Counted from the first letter of the stretch, positions 1 through 5,428 are shown. The stretch is DNA of 7,898 nt from Chloroflexota bacterium (GCA_016191985.1 JACPVB010000118.1:1-7898), one strand, 5' to 3'. The notes: generated by a model from the letters alone, not told the origin. A program made the numbers and translations.

Positions 1-1
1 C

Positions 2-1156
2 GCTGCAAGTCCAGAATGTAATAAGGCTTACCCTAACTTAAAAAATATATTCTGGGACCTTGTCAATAAGCTAGATGAACGCCCAGTCACGCTATCCACA
101 TCTGCCTACCCAATGGGCACGGTCACTGAAACAGTGGACGGATATTATTTACTCTCCGTCATTCTAGGCTTGGAAAGAAACGCTGGCTTGATCGACACCG
201 CACCTCAGACCATTTATCGTGTAAAGGATGGGGATTTCTCCACACTAACCACTGCACAATACTCACTGCCCTATGCCTTTGATGGTATCAATCCTGGCTT
301 GTACATTTCCATGATGTGCCGTGAACACGTTCTTTCCACAACCGAGGAGGAGCTTCTAGCAACATCAGAACGTGTCGATGTGAATGAAGTTATTTGGCGT
401 CCATTTTATGGAAATTTTAGTGAAATGTTCGAGGCTTGTACATCGTGGGGAGTGGAAGGGCCAGACCTCGGCGAGAAAGATGCGGTCATTAGCGATATTC
501 CCAGCCTTGTCATAGAAGGTGCATATGACCCTGCCACCCCTCCATTTTACGGAAGACAAGTAGCGGAAAAATTATCGAACAATTTTTACTTTGAATTTCC
601 CAATATGGGTCACGTACCCACCACTAGTGACACCAGTGGTTGTGCAATGCAGATCGCAATGGATTTTCTCGAAAGCCCTATTGCCGAGCCAGACCGGGCT
701 TGTTTGAACAAAATGCAGAATATTGAGTTCCTTGTACCATATACAGGTGACCCTGCTCTTGAGTTGAAAAAGCAACAATCGTTCGGTGTAACAGTCAATG
801 CCCCGGAAGACTGGTATTACGATGAAGGCTTTTTTGTGCGCTATTCATCTCCATTTGATATTACACAGGTAGGTGCGTTCAAGGCGTTCGTCAGCATACA
901 AGAACTGAAAGATTATTTTTCATCAAGCGCATATGGATACCGGGGCTTGGATAGCGCCCCAGCAGAAGCAGGCACACGCTCAGCAAACGGATTGACTTGG
1001 AAACTTTATTCCTCATCCTCCAATGGGCGTCCAGTGGATGTGGCTGCAGTTGAAAAGGGAGGGGCATCTCTGATTATCATTATGTTCAGCCATCCGGATG
1101 AGCATGATGCACTATATCGCACCGTTTTTCTCCCCATGGTGGATTCAGCCCGGTAA
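2..1156 (+). CDS. Alpha/beta hydrolase, TAP-like C-terminal part (5' partial)
   Basis: The reading frame is open to the left edge, so the gene begins before the window; the first ATG (113) is internal. Around 14-50 the peptide has the Cys and AYP.L pattern that precedes the TAP-like C-terminal domain of tripeptidyl-aminopeptidase-like hydrolases. The acid of the catalytic triad is visible in GAYDPATPP (Asp codon 527-529) and the His in NMGHVPTT (His codon 611-613); the nucleophile Ser must lie upstream and is not seen. Two Cys near 640 and 700 may form a disulfide, which fits an exported enzyme. After about base 720 comes a further domain of about 140 residues, with an AP-DWY motif near 800 and an FLPMVDSAR end, which the hydrolase family does not need. 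It may resemble PsbP/Mog1-like beta folds, but this is a guess. Family members usually cleave short peptides or esters; the substrate here is unknown. No terminator hairpin follows the stop. Confidence 0.82.
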   Translation, partial: AASPECNKAYPNLKNIFWDLVNKLDERPVTLSTSAYPMGTVTETVDGYYLLSVILGLERNAGLIDTAPQTIYRVKDGDFSTLTTAQYSLPYAFDGINPGLYISMMCREHVLSTTEEELLATSERVDVNEVIWRPFYGNFSEMFEACTSWGVEGPDLGEKDAVISDIPSLVIEGAYDPATPPFYGRQVAEKLSNNFYFEFPNMGHVPTTSDTSGCAMQIAMDFLESPIAEPDRACLNKMQNIEFLVPYTGDPALELKKQQSFGVTVNAPEDWYYDEGFFVRYSSPFDITQVGAFKAFVSIQELKDYFSSSAYGYRGLDSAPAEAGTRSANGLTWKLYSSSSNGRPVDVAAVEKGGASLIIIMFSHPDEHDALYRTVFLPMVDSAR

Positions 1157-1172
1157 AAACAAGGCATTTTCG

Positions 1173-1202
1173 TTGACGATTCGCCTTCCTTCGTGGTATT
1201 AT
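1173..1202 (+). promoter_or_regulatory. Sigma70-type promoter for the infC operon
   Basis: TTGACG at 1173-1178 (5 of 6 to TTGACA) and TATTAT at 1197-1202 (5 of 6 to TATAAT) are separated by 18 bp. Transcription would begin near 1209, giving a leader of about 55 nt before the infC start. It lies in the 108-nt gap just after the hydrolase stop. Confidence 0.72.
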
Positions 1203-1217
1203 TCGCCCGCTAAAAAA

Positions 1218-1232
1218 CCAGCCAAAAGCTGG
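1218..1232 (+). promoter_or_regulatory. Small hairpin at the 5' end of the infC leader
   Basis: CCAGC (1218-1222) and GCTGG (1228-1232) pair around a CAAAA loop, roughly ten nucleotides after the predicted transcription start. It is not followed by a T-run, so it is not a terminator. It may stabilise the 5' end of the mRNA; five base pairs is modest and could be chance. Confidence 0.3.
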
Positions 1233-1253
1233 AATTGTTGTGTCTATTACACG

Positions 1254-1267
1254 AGGAGAAACTCATA
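1254..1267 (+). promoter_or_regulatory. Ribosome binding site and AUA start of infC
   Basis: AGGAG (1254-1258), a 6-nt spacer and ATA (1265-1267) lead directly into the conserved IF3 N-terminus. E. coli infC uses AUU and is autoregulated through it; AUA would serve the same discrimination. The spacing decides the start against the upstream TTG at 1235. Confidence 0.7.
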
Positions 1268-1837
1268 AGCGCTAACGAATTTCGAGTAAATGAAGGCATC
1301 CGCGTTGCGGAAGTTCGCCTTATCGGTCCGGACGGCGGCAATGTCGGCGTTGTGCCGATACGCCAAGCCTTGCAAATTGCCCGTGATGCCGAGATGGATC
1401 TGGTAGAAGTCTCACCTGGCGCCACTCCTCCAGTTTGCCGCGTAATGGATTTTGGAAAATTCATCTACGAGAAAACAAAGAAGGAACGTGAGGCCAAGAA
1501 GGCTCAGACCAAGATCGAAGTCAAAGAAATTCGATTGCGCCCCAAGACCAACGAAGCGCACCGCGGTTTCAAAGTGGATGATGCTCGCCGCTGGCTGAAC
1601 CAGGGTCACAAAGTTCGTGTGACTGTCAAGTTCCGAGGCCGTGAAATGGATTATCCCGAGATCGCGCTGGAAGACCTGCGAGAGATCGCACACGATCTTT
1701 CCGATGTCGCCACGATCGAGGTTCCACCGCAGATGGAAGGCCGTACCATGCTCGTGGTTCTTGTCCCTGCCAAGGCTGGGGCAAAAAAGAAAGAGAAAAC
1801 TGATCAGGCCGACGTTAAGAACGAAGCGGAAGCCTGA
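1265..1837 (+). CDS. infC: Translation initiation factor IF-3
   Basis: IF3 binds the 30S subunit, keeps it free of 50S, and rejects wrong start codons and initiator mismatches. The protein would be 190 residues. The N-domain starts with NEFRVNEGIR and carries the family signature around VCRVMDFGKF (about 57-66), followed by the basic helical linker KTKKEREAKKAQ and the C-domain (about 85-170) with EIRLRP, GHKVRVTVKFRGRE and ending VVLVPAK. A charged tail of about 20 residues (KKKEK then acidic) is extra. Start choice: AGGAG at 1254-1258 sits 6 nt before ATA at 1265, and homology begins right after it. No ATG exists nearby. A TTG at 1235 has no good ribosome binding site. A rare start is typical of infC and allows IF3 to repress its own synthesis. 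It is first in the infC-rpmI-rplT operon. Confidence 0.95.
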   Translation: MSANEFRVNEGIRVAEVRLIGPDGGNVGVVPIRQALQIARDAEMDLVEVSPGATPPVCRVMDFGKFIYEKTKKEREAKKAQTKIEVKEIRLRPKTNEAHRGFKVDDARRWLNQGHKVRVTVKFRGREMDYPEIALEDLREIAHDLSDVATIEVPPQMEGRTMLVVLVPAKAGAKKKEKTDQADVKNEAEA

Positions 1838-1887
1838 GAGTTGTGTAATGCCCGTAAAGGGTACAAGTCCCATAAGATGTTGATCGT

Positions 1888-1921
1888 CCGCGGGAGTAAT
1901 TAATATCCCGCGGTTAATTTT
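1888..1921 (+). terminator. Attenuator-like hairpin between infC and rpmI
   Basis: CCGCGGGA (1888-1895) and TCCCGCGG (1906-1913) form a perfect 8-bp GC-rich stem with a 10-nt AT loop, followed by TTAATTTT (1914-1921). The form is that of an intrinsic terminator with an interrupted U-tract. Placed inside an operon, it may act as a partial terminator or attenuator that sets the IF3 to L35/L20 ratio, or as a processing or stability element. No convincing antiterminator is seen: TCCC at 1868-1871 could pair with GGGA at 1892-1895 but only over 4 bp. Confidence 0.6.
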
Positions 1922-1943
1922 GTCTGAAAGGAGAACCCCAGCA

Positions 1944-2174
1944 ATGCCTCGCAAAGCAAAACCTGGAAAGAAATACAAGCTGAAGACCCACAAAGCGACA
2001 TCTAAAAGATTTCGTCTGACTGGCTCCGGCGTACTCGTGCGAACGAAAGGTGGCAAAAGCCATTTGCGCCGCCGCACGTCCGACCGCACAAAGGCGTTAT
2101 TGAGCGAAATGGTGCCCGTGTTAGGGCGCAAATTCGTGAAACGAATCAAGCGCCTTGCCCCGAACATGAAGTAA
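1944..2174 (+). CDS. rpmI: 50S ribosomal protein L35
   Basis: A 76-residue, strongly basic protein with the L35 pattern KLKTHKATSKRFRLTGSG (about 12-29) and GKSHLRRRTSDR (37-48), and the usual Lys/Arg-rich end KRIKRLAP. L35 is a small structural protein of the large subunit that binds 23S rRNA. I chose the ATG at 1944 because AAAGGAG at 1927-1933 lies 10 nt upstream and L35 proteins begin MP-K-K; a TTG at 1920 in the same frame would overlap the hairpin tail. It follows infC after about 106 nt that hold an attenuator-like hairpin, and it precedes rplT, the classical order. Confidence 0.96.
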   Translation: MPRKAKPGKKYKLKTHKATSKRFRLTGSGVLVRTKGGKSHLRRRTSDRTKALLSEMVPVLGRKFVKRIKRLAPNMK

Positions 2175-2186
2175 TCGTCAATTTTT

Positions 2187-2241
2187 AGTTGCGGCTTTCG
2201 GGTGTGCGCAACTGGTATCGCTAAAAGCGAATCGACGCCCG
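2187..2241 (+). promoter_or_regulatory. Candidate pseudoknot leader upstream of rplT (possible L20 autoregulatory site)
   Basis: Stem 1: AGTTGCG (2187-2193) with CGCAACT (2207-2213), 7 bp. Stem 2: CGGGTGT (2199-2205), inside the loop of stem 1, with ACGCCCG (2235-2241), 7 bp including one G-U. A small hairpin, TCGCT (2218-2222) with AGCGA (2226-2230), fills the linker. The element ends 9 nt before the rplT Shine-Dalgarno. L20 is known to repress its operon in E. coli and Bacillus by binding mRNA that mimics its rRNA site, in E. coli through a pseudoknot. The pairing is read from sequence; binding by L20 is inference. Confidence 0.45.
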
Positions 2242-2265
2242 CGAGTTTGCAGGAGGTAAAGAAAC

Positions 2266-2607
2266 ATGCGCGTAAAAGGAGGCCCGCAAGGGCATCTACG
2301 TCACAAAAAGATTTTGAAGATCACCAAGGGCCAGCGCGGCTCGAAGCATCTTTTGTTCAAACGAGCGAACGAGGCGATGCTGAAGAGCTTGTGGTACGCC
2401 ACTCGTGATCGCCGCGTGCGCAAACGCGATCTGCGCAAGTTGTGGATCGCCCGCATCAACGCCGCGGCCCGCTTGAACGGCACGACATACAGCAAGCTGG
2501 TGTCTGCGCTCAAGAAGGCGAACATCGAGCTGAACCGCAAGATGCTGGCCGATATCGCAGTCCGCAACCCGCAGGCCTTCGCCGCGGTTGTGGCAAAAAC
2601 GAAATAA
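2266..2607 (+). CDS. rplT: 50S ribosomal protein L20
   Basis: 113 residues, close to the usual 115-120. The N-terminal basic tail (MRVKGGPQGHLRHKKILK) enters the ribosome core and is needed early in 50S assembly; the globular part carries SLWYATRDRRVRKRDLRKLWIARINAAAR (about 41-69, quoted here only by its well-known L20 character) and the closing LNRKMLADIAVRNPQAF. The N-terminus is the MRVKGG form rather than the common MPRVKRG. ATG at 2266 is preceded by a near-perfect AGGAGG at 2251-2256 with 9-nt spacing, one of the strongest ribosome binding sites here. It is the last gene of the infC operon; in other bacteria L20 is the feedback regulator of rpmI-rplT, and the leader just upstream holds a possible pseudoknot. 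Confidence 0.96.
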   Translation: MRVKGGPQGHLRHKKILKITKGQRGSKHLLFKRANEAMLKSLWYATRDRRVRKRDLRKLWIARINAAARLNGTTYSKLVSALKKANIELNRKMLADIAVRNPQAFAAVVAKTK

Positions 2608-2611
2608 CCCC

Positions 2612-2650
2612 GTAGGGGCACAGCGACGCTGTGCCCCTACTCTTTTTATT
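2612..2650 (+). terminator. Strong intrinsic terminator of the infC-rpmI-rplT operon
   Basis: GTAGGGGCACAGC (2612-2624) and GCTGTGCCCCTAC (2628-2640) form a perfect 13-bp stem with a 3-nt loop, followed by TCTTTTTATT (2641-2650). It begins 5 nt after the rplT stop. The perfect palindrome has the look of a dispersed repeat unit used here as terminator. Confidence 0.9.
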
Positions 2651-2655
2651 AGGGG

Positions 2656-2661
2656 TAAAAT
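2656..2661 (+). promoter_or_regulatory. Candidate -10 box of a leaderless promoter for the macrodomain gene
   Basis: TAAAAT ends exactly 6 nt before the ATG at 2668, so transcription would begin at or next to the A of the start codon. A recognisable -35 is missing; the expected place falls in the terminator stem. AGGGG at 2651-2655 could instead be a distant ribosome binding site (12-nt gap), so a leadered transcript is not excluded. Confidence 0.4.
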
Positions 2662-2667
2662 TGAAAC

Positions 2668-3234
2668 ATGAATTCCATTCTGGTCGAGAAAAAATTTCAA
2701 TCAGGTCAAGCCCTGCAAATCGTACAGGGCGATATTACTGTTGATGAAGTGGATGCCATTGTCAACGCTGCGAATGAACATCTTCAGCATGGCGGCGGTG
2801 TAGCCTGGGCGATATCCAAACGTGGCGGGCCGACGGTGCAAAAGGAAAGCGATGAATGGATTCGCAAGCACGGCCCCGTCCCCCACTCGCATCCTGCGTG
2901 GACTTTGGGCGGGCTGCTGCCTGCGAAATACATTATCCACGCTGTGGGCCCGGTCTGGGGAGATGGTGACGAGGATAAAAAATTATCGGACGCTGTAACC
3001 GGCTCCCTACGCGTGGCGGATGAGTTGAAATGCAAGTCCATTTCCATGCCAGCGATTTCAACAGGTATCTTTGGTTTCCCCAAAGACCGCGCAGCGGAAA
3101 TCATTTTCAAATCCATTAACACTTATTTTGGAGCAAAAGGGGATTCATCTGTAAAACTTGTCCGTGTAGTTTTATTTGATGAATCAACAGTAGCCGCGTT
3201 CTTAAATGTATGGGACACACATCATGAGAAATGA
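2668..3234 (+). CDS. Macrodomain protein, Af1521-like (ADP-ribose binding/hydrolase)
   Basis: A stand-alone macrodomain of 188 residues. Visible motifs are GDIT (21-24), VDAIVNAAN (28-36), HGGGVAWAI (41-49), the IIHAVGPVW strand (89-97) and the phosphate-binding loop AISTGIFGFP (129-138). These surround ADP-ribose in the family. The HGGGVA form, rather than the GGGGVDGAIH of YmdB/MacroD, points to the Af1521-like group. Members bind ADP-ribose and often remove it from proteins or process O-acetyl-ADP-ribose or ADP-ribose 1''-phosphate; which applies here is unknown. No ADP-ribosyltransferase partner is in the window. The C-terminus overlaps the next gene, suggesting coupled translation. Confidence 0.9.
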   Translation: MNSILVEKKFQSGQALQIVQGDITVDEVDAIVNAANEHLQHGGGVAWAISKRGGPTVQKESDEWIRKHGPVPHSHPAWTLGGLLPAKYIIHAVGPVWGDGDEDKKLSDAVTGSLRVADELKCKSISMPAISTGIFGFPKDRAAEIIFKSINTYFGAKGDSSVKLVRVVLFDESTVAAFLNVWDTHHEK

Positions 3235-3811
3235 GTATTATGTTGAATTTGTAGGGCCTTTTTCGTGGCTTGGACATGATGGTACAAAATCGATTTTTGA
3301 CACTCCCGAGGGAAAATTGTCCGGTATATATATATGGAGTGTAGAAATAGAGGATGGTGAATTAGTCTACTATGTTGGAAAAACAAATCGACATTATTCG
3401 CAAAGGATGTTAGAACATTTCAAGGAACACTTAGCAGGCTTTTATCATATAAACTCGCTAGAAGAGTTTAAAAGTGGTAAAAGAGCTAGCCTTTGGAATG
3501 GCATGTATCTTCGACATAAAAGCCCAAAACCTGCTGAACTTTTTAAAATTTATCCTACAATATCAAGCCAAATTATTGATCTGGCAAAAACATATCGTTT
3601 TTTTATTGCCGCCTTAGAAGCCGAAAGAAGAATTTTAGAAAGAATTGAATGTGCCCTTGCCAAACATTTGTATAAGCAGCCTGGACTGATAGGGGAATTT
3701 CAAGAAACCGGATTAAATTATCGTTCACGACTTGCATCTGAACAACCAGGAATAGCATTTTTCAAATCATCAGCGAAAATATTGGGATTACCCGAATCGC
3801 TGGAGATATGA
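3224..3811 (+). CDS. GIY-YIG nuclease-like protein, small AT-rich gene
   Basis: 195 residues from the ATG at 3224, which overlaps the macrodomain stop by 11 nt; another in-frame ATG at 3206 gives 201. Neither has a clear ribosome binding site, so translation is probably coupled. GIY-YIG features: SGIYIWSV (GIY at 34-36), YYVGKT (YVG 50-52, Lys 53), the RMLEHFKEH helix with Arg 61 and His 65, a possible metal-binding Glu 142 in ERIECALAKHL, and Asn 165. All the key positions of the nuclease core seem present, so activity on DNA is plausible, but there is no DNA-binding module typical of homing enzymes. The conserved C-terminus (QPGLIGEFQ, FKSSAKILGLPE) suggests a distinct small family of unknown role. 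The coding sequence is much richer in A/T than its neighbours, hinting at separate acquisition. Confidence 0.75.
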   Translation: MRNEYYVEFVGPFSWLGHDGTKSIFDTPEGKLSGIYIWSVEIEDGELVYYVGKTNRHYSQRMLEHFKEHLAGFYHINSLEEFKSGKRASLWNGMYLRHKSPKPAELFKIYPTISSQIIDLAKTYRFFIAALEAERRILERIECALAKHLYKQPGLIGEFQETGLNYRSRLASEQPGIAFFKSSAKILGLPESLEI

Positions 3812-4590
3812 TGATTACATCCAACCATAACCCAAAAATCAAACTTGTCCGCGCCTTGCTGGGACGGTCAAAGGAACGCCGCGAAGCGGGCGCATTTGTT
3901 GTGGAAGGGGTGAGATTGACAGAAGAAGCGGCGAATGGAGACTGGAGATTTGAGACTGTCCTCCATGATGATTCATTGAATGACCGGGGAAAGTTGTTGG
4001 TTAAGCAGTTAAAATCGCGCGGCATTGAAGTAGAAGAAATATCGTCAAACATTATGAAATCCCTGAGCGATACAGAATCCCCCCAGGGAATTCTTGCAGT
4101 CCTCCAATTCTCTCAATCTCCAGTCCCTAGTCTCCTGAATTTTGTCCTCATCCCCGACCAGATCCGCGACCCGGGCAACCTCGGCACCCTGCTCCGCTCC
4201 GCCGCAGCGACAGGTGTGCAGGCTGTTTTAATTCCCCCGGATACGACGGATGCCTTTGCGCCAAAGGTTCTTCGCTCTGGAATGGGCGCACATTTCAAGT
4301 TGCCAATCCACTCGATGAGTTGGGAGGAGATCGAAAACGTTGTAACGTTGGAAAGGTTGAAGGTTTTTCTGGCAGACATGGACGGTCAATCGTGCTGGGA
4401 GGTTGACTTGCGCCAGCCTGTGGCTTTGGTGATTGGAAGCGAGGCGGAGGGCGCAAGCGAGTCCGCGAGGAGGTTGGCGAATGGAAAAATCAGCATTCCC
4501 ATGTCGGGGATGATGGAGTCCCTGAATGCGGGGGTGGCTGGGTCAGTGTTGATGTTTGAGGCGGTAAGGCAAAGGAACAGTAGGCAGTAG
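3808..4590 (+). CDS. TrmH/SpoU-family RNA 2'-O-methyltransferase
   Basis: A SAM-dependent ribose methyltransferase of rRNA or tRNA, 260 residues. The N-terminal substrate-binding domain (1-95) has NPKIKLVRALLGRSKERREAG and FVVEGVRL. The SPOUT catalytic domain (about 112-257) shows motif 1 DQIRDPGNLGTLLRSA (Asn 124, catalytic-type Arg 130), motif 2 LVIGSEAEG (208-215) and motif 3 ISIPMSGMMESLNAGVAGS (228-246), which form the knotted SAM site. The exact nucleotide target cannot be told from sequence. The start is ATGATG: 3808 overlaps the previous stop by 4 nt, while 3811, one codon later, is better spaced (5 nt) from GGAG at 3802-3805. Residues 44-50 and 100-111 are encoded by heptamer repeats; the second lies in the linker between the domains. 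Confidence 0.9.
   Translation: MMITSNHNPKIKLVRALLGRSKERREAGAFVVEGVRLTEEAANGDWRFETVLHDDSLNDRGKLLVKQLKSRGIEVEEISSNIMKSLSDTESPQGILAVLQFSQSPVPSLLNFVLIPDQIRDPGNLGTLLRSAAATGVQAVLIPPDTTDAFAPKVLRSGMGAHFKLPIHSMSWEEIENVVTLERLKVFLADMDGQSCWEVDLRQPVALVIGSEAEGASESARRLANGKISIPMSGMMESLNAGVAGSVLMFEAVRQRNSRQ
3937..3957. repeat. Heptamer array A inside the methyltransferase gene
   Basis: Three tandem 7-nt units on the plus strand, GGAGACT, GGAGATT and TGAGACT, encode GDWRFET. This is the reverse-complement orientation of arrays B and C. Eleven bases (GACTGGAGATT, 3940-3950) are an exact inverted copy of 4115-4125 in array B. Confidence 0.7.
4105..4141. repeat. Heptamer array B in the interdomain linker of the methyltransferase gene
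   Basis: Clean units CAATCTC (4114-4120), CAGTCCC (4121-4127) and TAGTCTC (4128-4134), flanked by degenerate units CAATTCTCT before and CTGAATT after. It encodes QFSQSPVPSLLN between the substrate-binding and SPOUT domains. Confidence 0.75.
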
Positions 4591-4591
4591 A
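4578..4591. repeat. Two-unit heptamer at the end of the methyltransferase gene
   Basis: CAGTAGG (4578-4584) and CAGTAGA (4585-4591) are tandem and span the stop codon. The unit differs from that of arrays A-C. Only two copies are present, so it may be chance. Confidence 0.35.
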
Positions 4592-4634
4592 TAGAAGGCG
4601 TCGGGAAGCGTTTAGTGAAATTCTCAAACATCGG

Positions 4635-4640
4635 TATAAT
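4635..4640 (+). promoter_or_regulatory. -10 box of a probable leaderless promoter for the MNT-HEPN pair
   Basis: A perfect TATAAT ends 6 nt before the ATG at 4647, placing the transcription start at the start codon. There is no Shine-Dalgarno upstream of this ATG, in line with a leaderless mRNA. The -35 (TTAGTG at 4612-4617, 17-bp spacer) is weak. Confidence 0.6.
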
Positions 4641-4646
4641 TCAATC

Positions 4647-5051
4647 ATGGCACGATCGATTCCGCATCCAAGAAAAAAGACTGGCGCAAAGATTCGCCTA
4701 CCGCGAGCCGCGAAAACAACTTTGGTGAACTTTCAAAACCGCGCGTTAACGATGTTTCCCGATACAATCAGCCGAATCATCCTGTATGGTTCCTATGCGC
4801 GTGGACAGGCAACACCCGAGTCTGACCTTGATGTGATGGTTGTTCTTCGCAAGGAGAAACAACTTACCAACACCTATATAGGTGGGCCTGGCGACACCCG
4901 CTGGCGTAAGTTGGTGGACGCCGCGGTTGACTCAATGGTGAATAAAGGTCCCTTCGTTTCCGTTTTGGTCGTTGGGGAAGATGTATTTCAGAGTAAATTT
5001 TCAATCTCACAAGCCGCACGCGAGGAAGGATTGGTGCTGTGGTCAGCCTAG
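4647..5051 (+). CDS. MNT-type nucleotidyltransferase (possible antitoxin of a HEPN-MNT pair)
   Basis: 134 residues of the minimal nucleotidyltransferase fold. The GS-X10-DxD motif is intact: GSYARGQATPESDLD with Gly 48, Ser 49, Asp 60 and Asp 62. The third acidic residue expected on a later strand is not seen; that strand reads FVSVLVV (103-109), with Ser 105 at about its place. In characterised HEPN-MNT modules (type VII toxin-antitoxin) the MNT protein adds AMP to the HEPN partner and silences it. The N-terminus has a basic stretch of about 20 residues before the fold. The start at 4647 rests on the leaderless promoter geometry. The downstream HEPN gene overlaps or directly abuts it, so the two are co-expressed. 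Confidence 0.85.
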   Translation: MARSIPHPRKKTGAKIRLPRAAKTTLVNFQNRALTMFPDTISRIILYGSYARGQATPESDLDVMVVLRKEKQLTNTYIGGPGDTRWRKLVDAAVDSMVNKGPFVSVLVVGEDVFQSKFSISQAAREEGLVLWSA

Positions 5052-5428
5052 CCGATATGAATTCACCGGCCACATGGCTGGAATTAGCCGAGAGCAAACT
5101 TGAGCACGCGCGGCGTATCTTCGAAATTGGTCTATATGACGACGCTGTATCGCGGGCGTATTATGCAATGTTCTATGCGGCAAAAGCAGCATTGCTCTCC
5201 GAAGGTGTGGATTTACGAAGGCATTCATCCGCTGTGACAAAATTTCGCGAACTCTTTGTTGTGACAGGCCGTGTAGACTCAGAGTATCTTCGCTATCTAG
5301 GGCGCGCCCAGTCTGCCCGCGAACGAAGCGACTATGCTCCTTTCGCCTCCCTCAGCAAAGATGGGACTGAAGAGATTCTCAATACCGCATCAGCCTTTAT
5401 CGAAAAAATTCATGAACTCGTGAAGTAA
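5039..5428 (+). CDS. HEPN domain protein (UPF0332-like), partner of the MNT gene
   Basis: 129 residues, all helical in appearance. It carries the HEPN core SRAYYAMFYAAKAALLSEG (38-56), DLRRHSSAV (58-66) and ARERSDY (93-99), the pattern of the UPF0332 branch. The RX4HXY motif that forms the RNase site and AMPylation target of HepT is absent; the nearest comparable motif is R..RSDY. RNase toxicity therefore cannot be assumed. Start choice: GTG at 5039 has AAGGA at 5026-5030 with 8-nt spacing and overlaps the MNT gene by 13 nt. An ATG at 5057, 5 nt after the MNT stop, lacks a ribosome binding site but would still include the whole domain. Known relatives serve as toxins or as substrate-binding partners of nucleotidyltransferases. 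Confidence 0.85.
   Translation: MVSLADMNSPATWLELAESKLEHARRIFEIGLYDDAVSRAYYAMFYAAKAALLSEGVDLRRHSSAVTKFRELFVVTGRVDSEYLRYLGRAQSARERSDYAPFASLSKDGTEEILNTASAFIEKIHELVK

Noticed and set aside
1867..1895. An antiterminator pairing with the infC-rpmI hairpin
   Set aside because: Only TCCC with GGGA (4 bp) pairs, too short to compete with the 8-bp stem.
1412..2167. A 251-codon open frame on the minus strand across infC and rpmI
   Set aside because: It is antisense to two clear ribosomal-operon genes, has no recognisable domain and spans the attenuator; it is a shadow of their codon use.
3224..3811. A homing endonuclease or mobile intron
   Set aside because: There is no intron-like flank, no interrupted host gene and no DNA-binding module; the gene is simply overlapped with its neighbours.
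5039..5428. A canonical HepT toxin with RX4HXY
   Set aside because: The motif is not in the translation; only R..RSDY and RRHS are seen, so the name hepT was not given.
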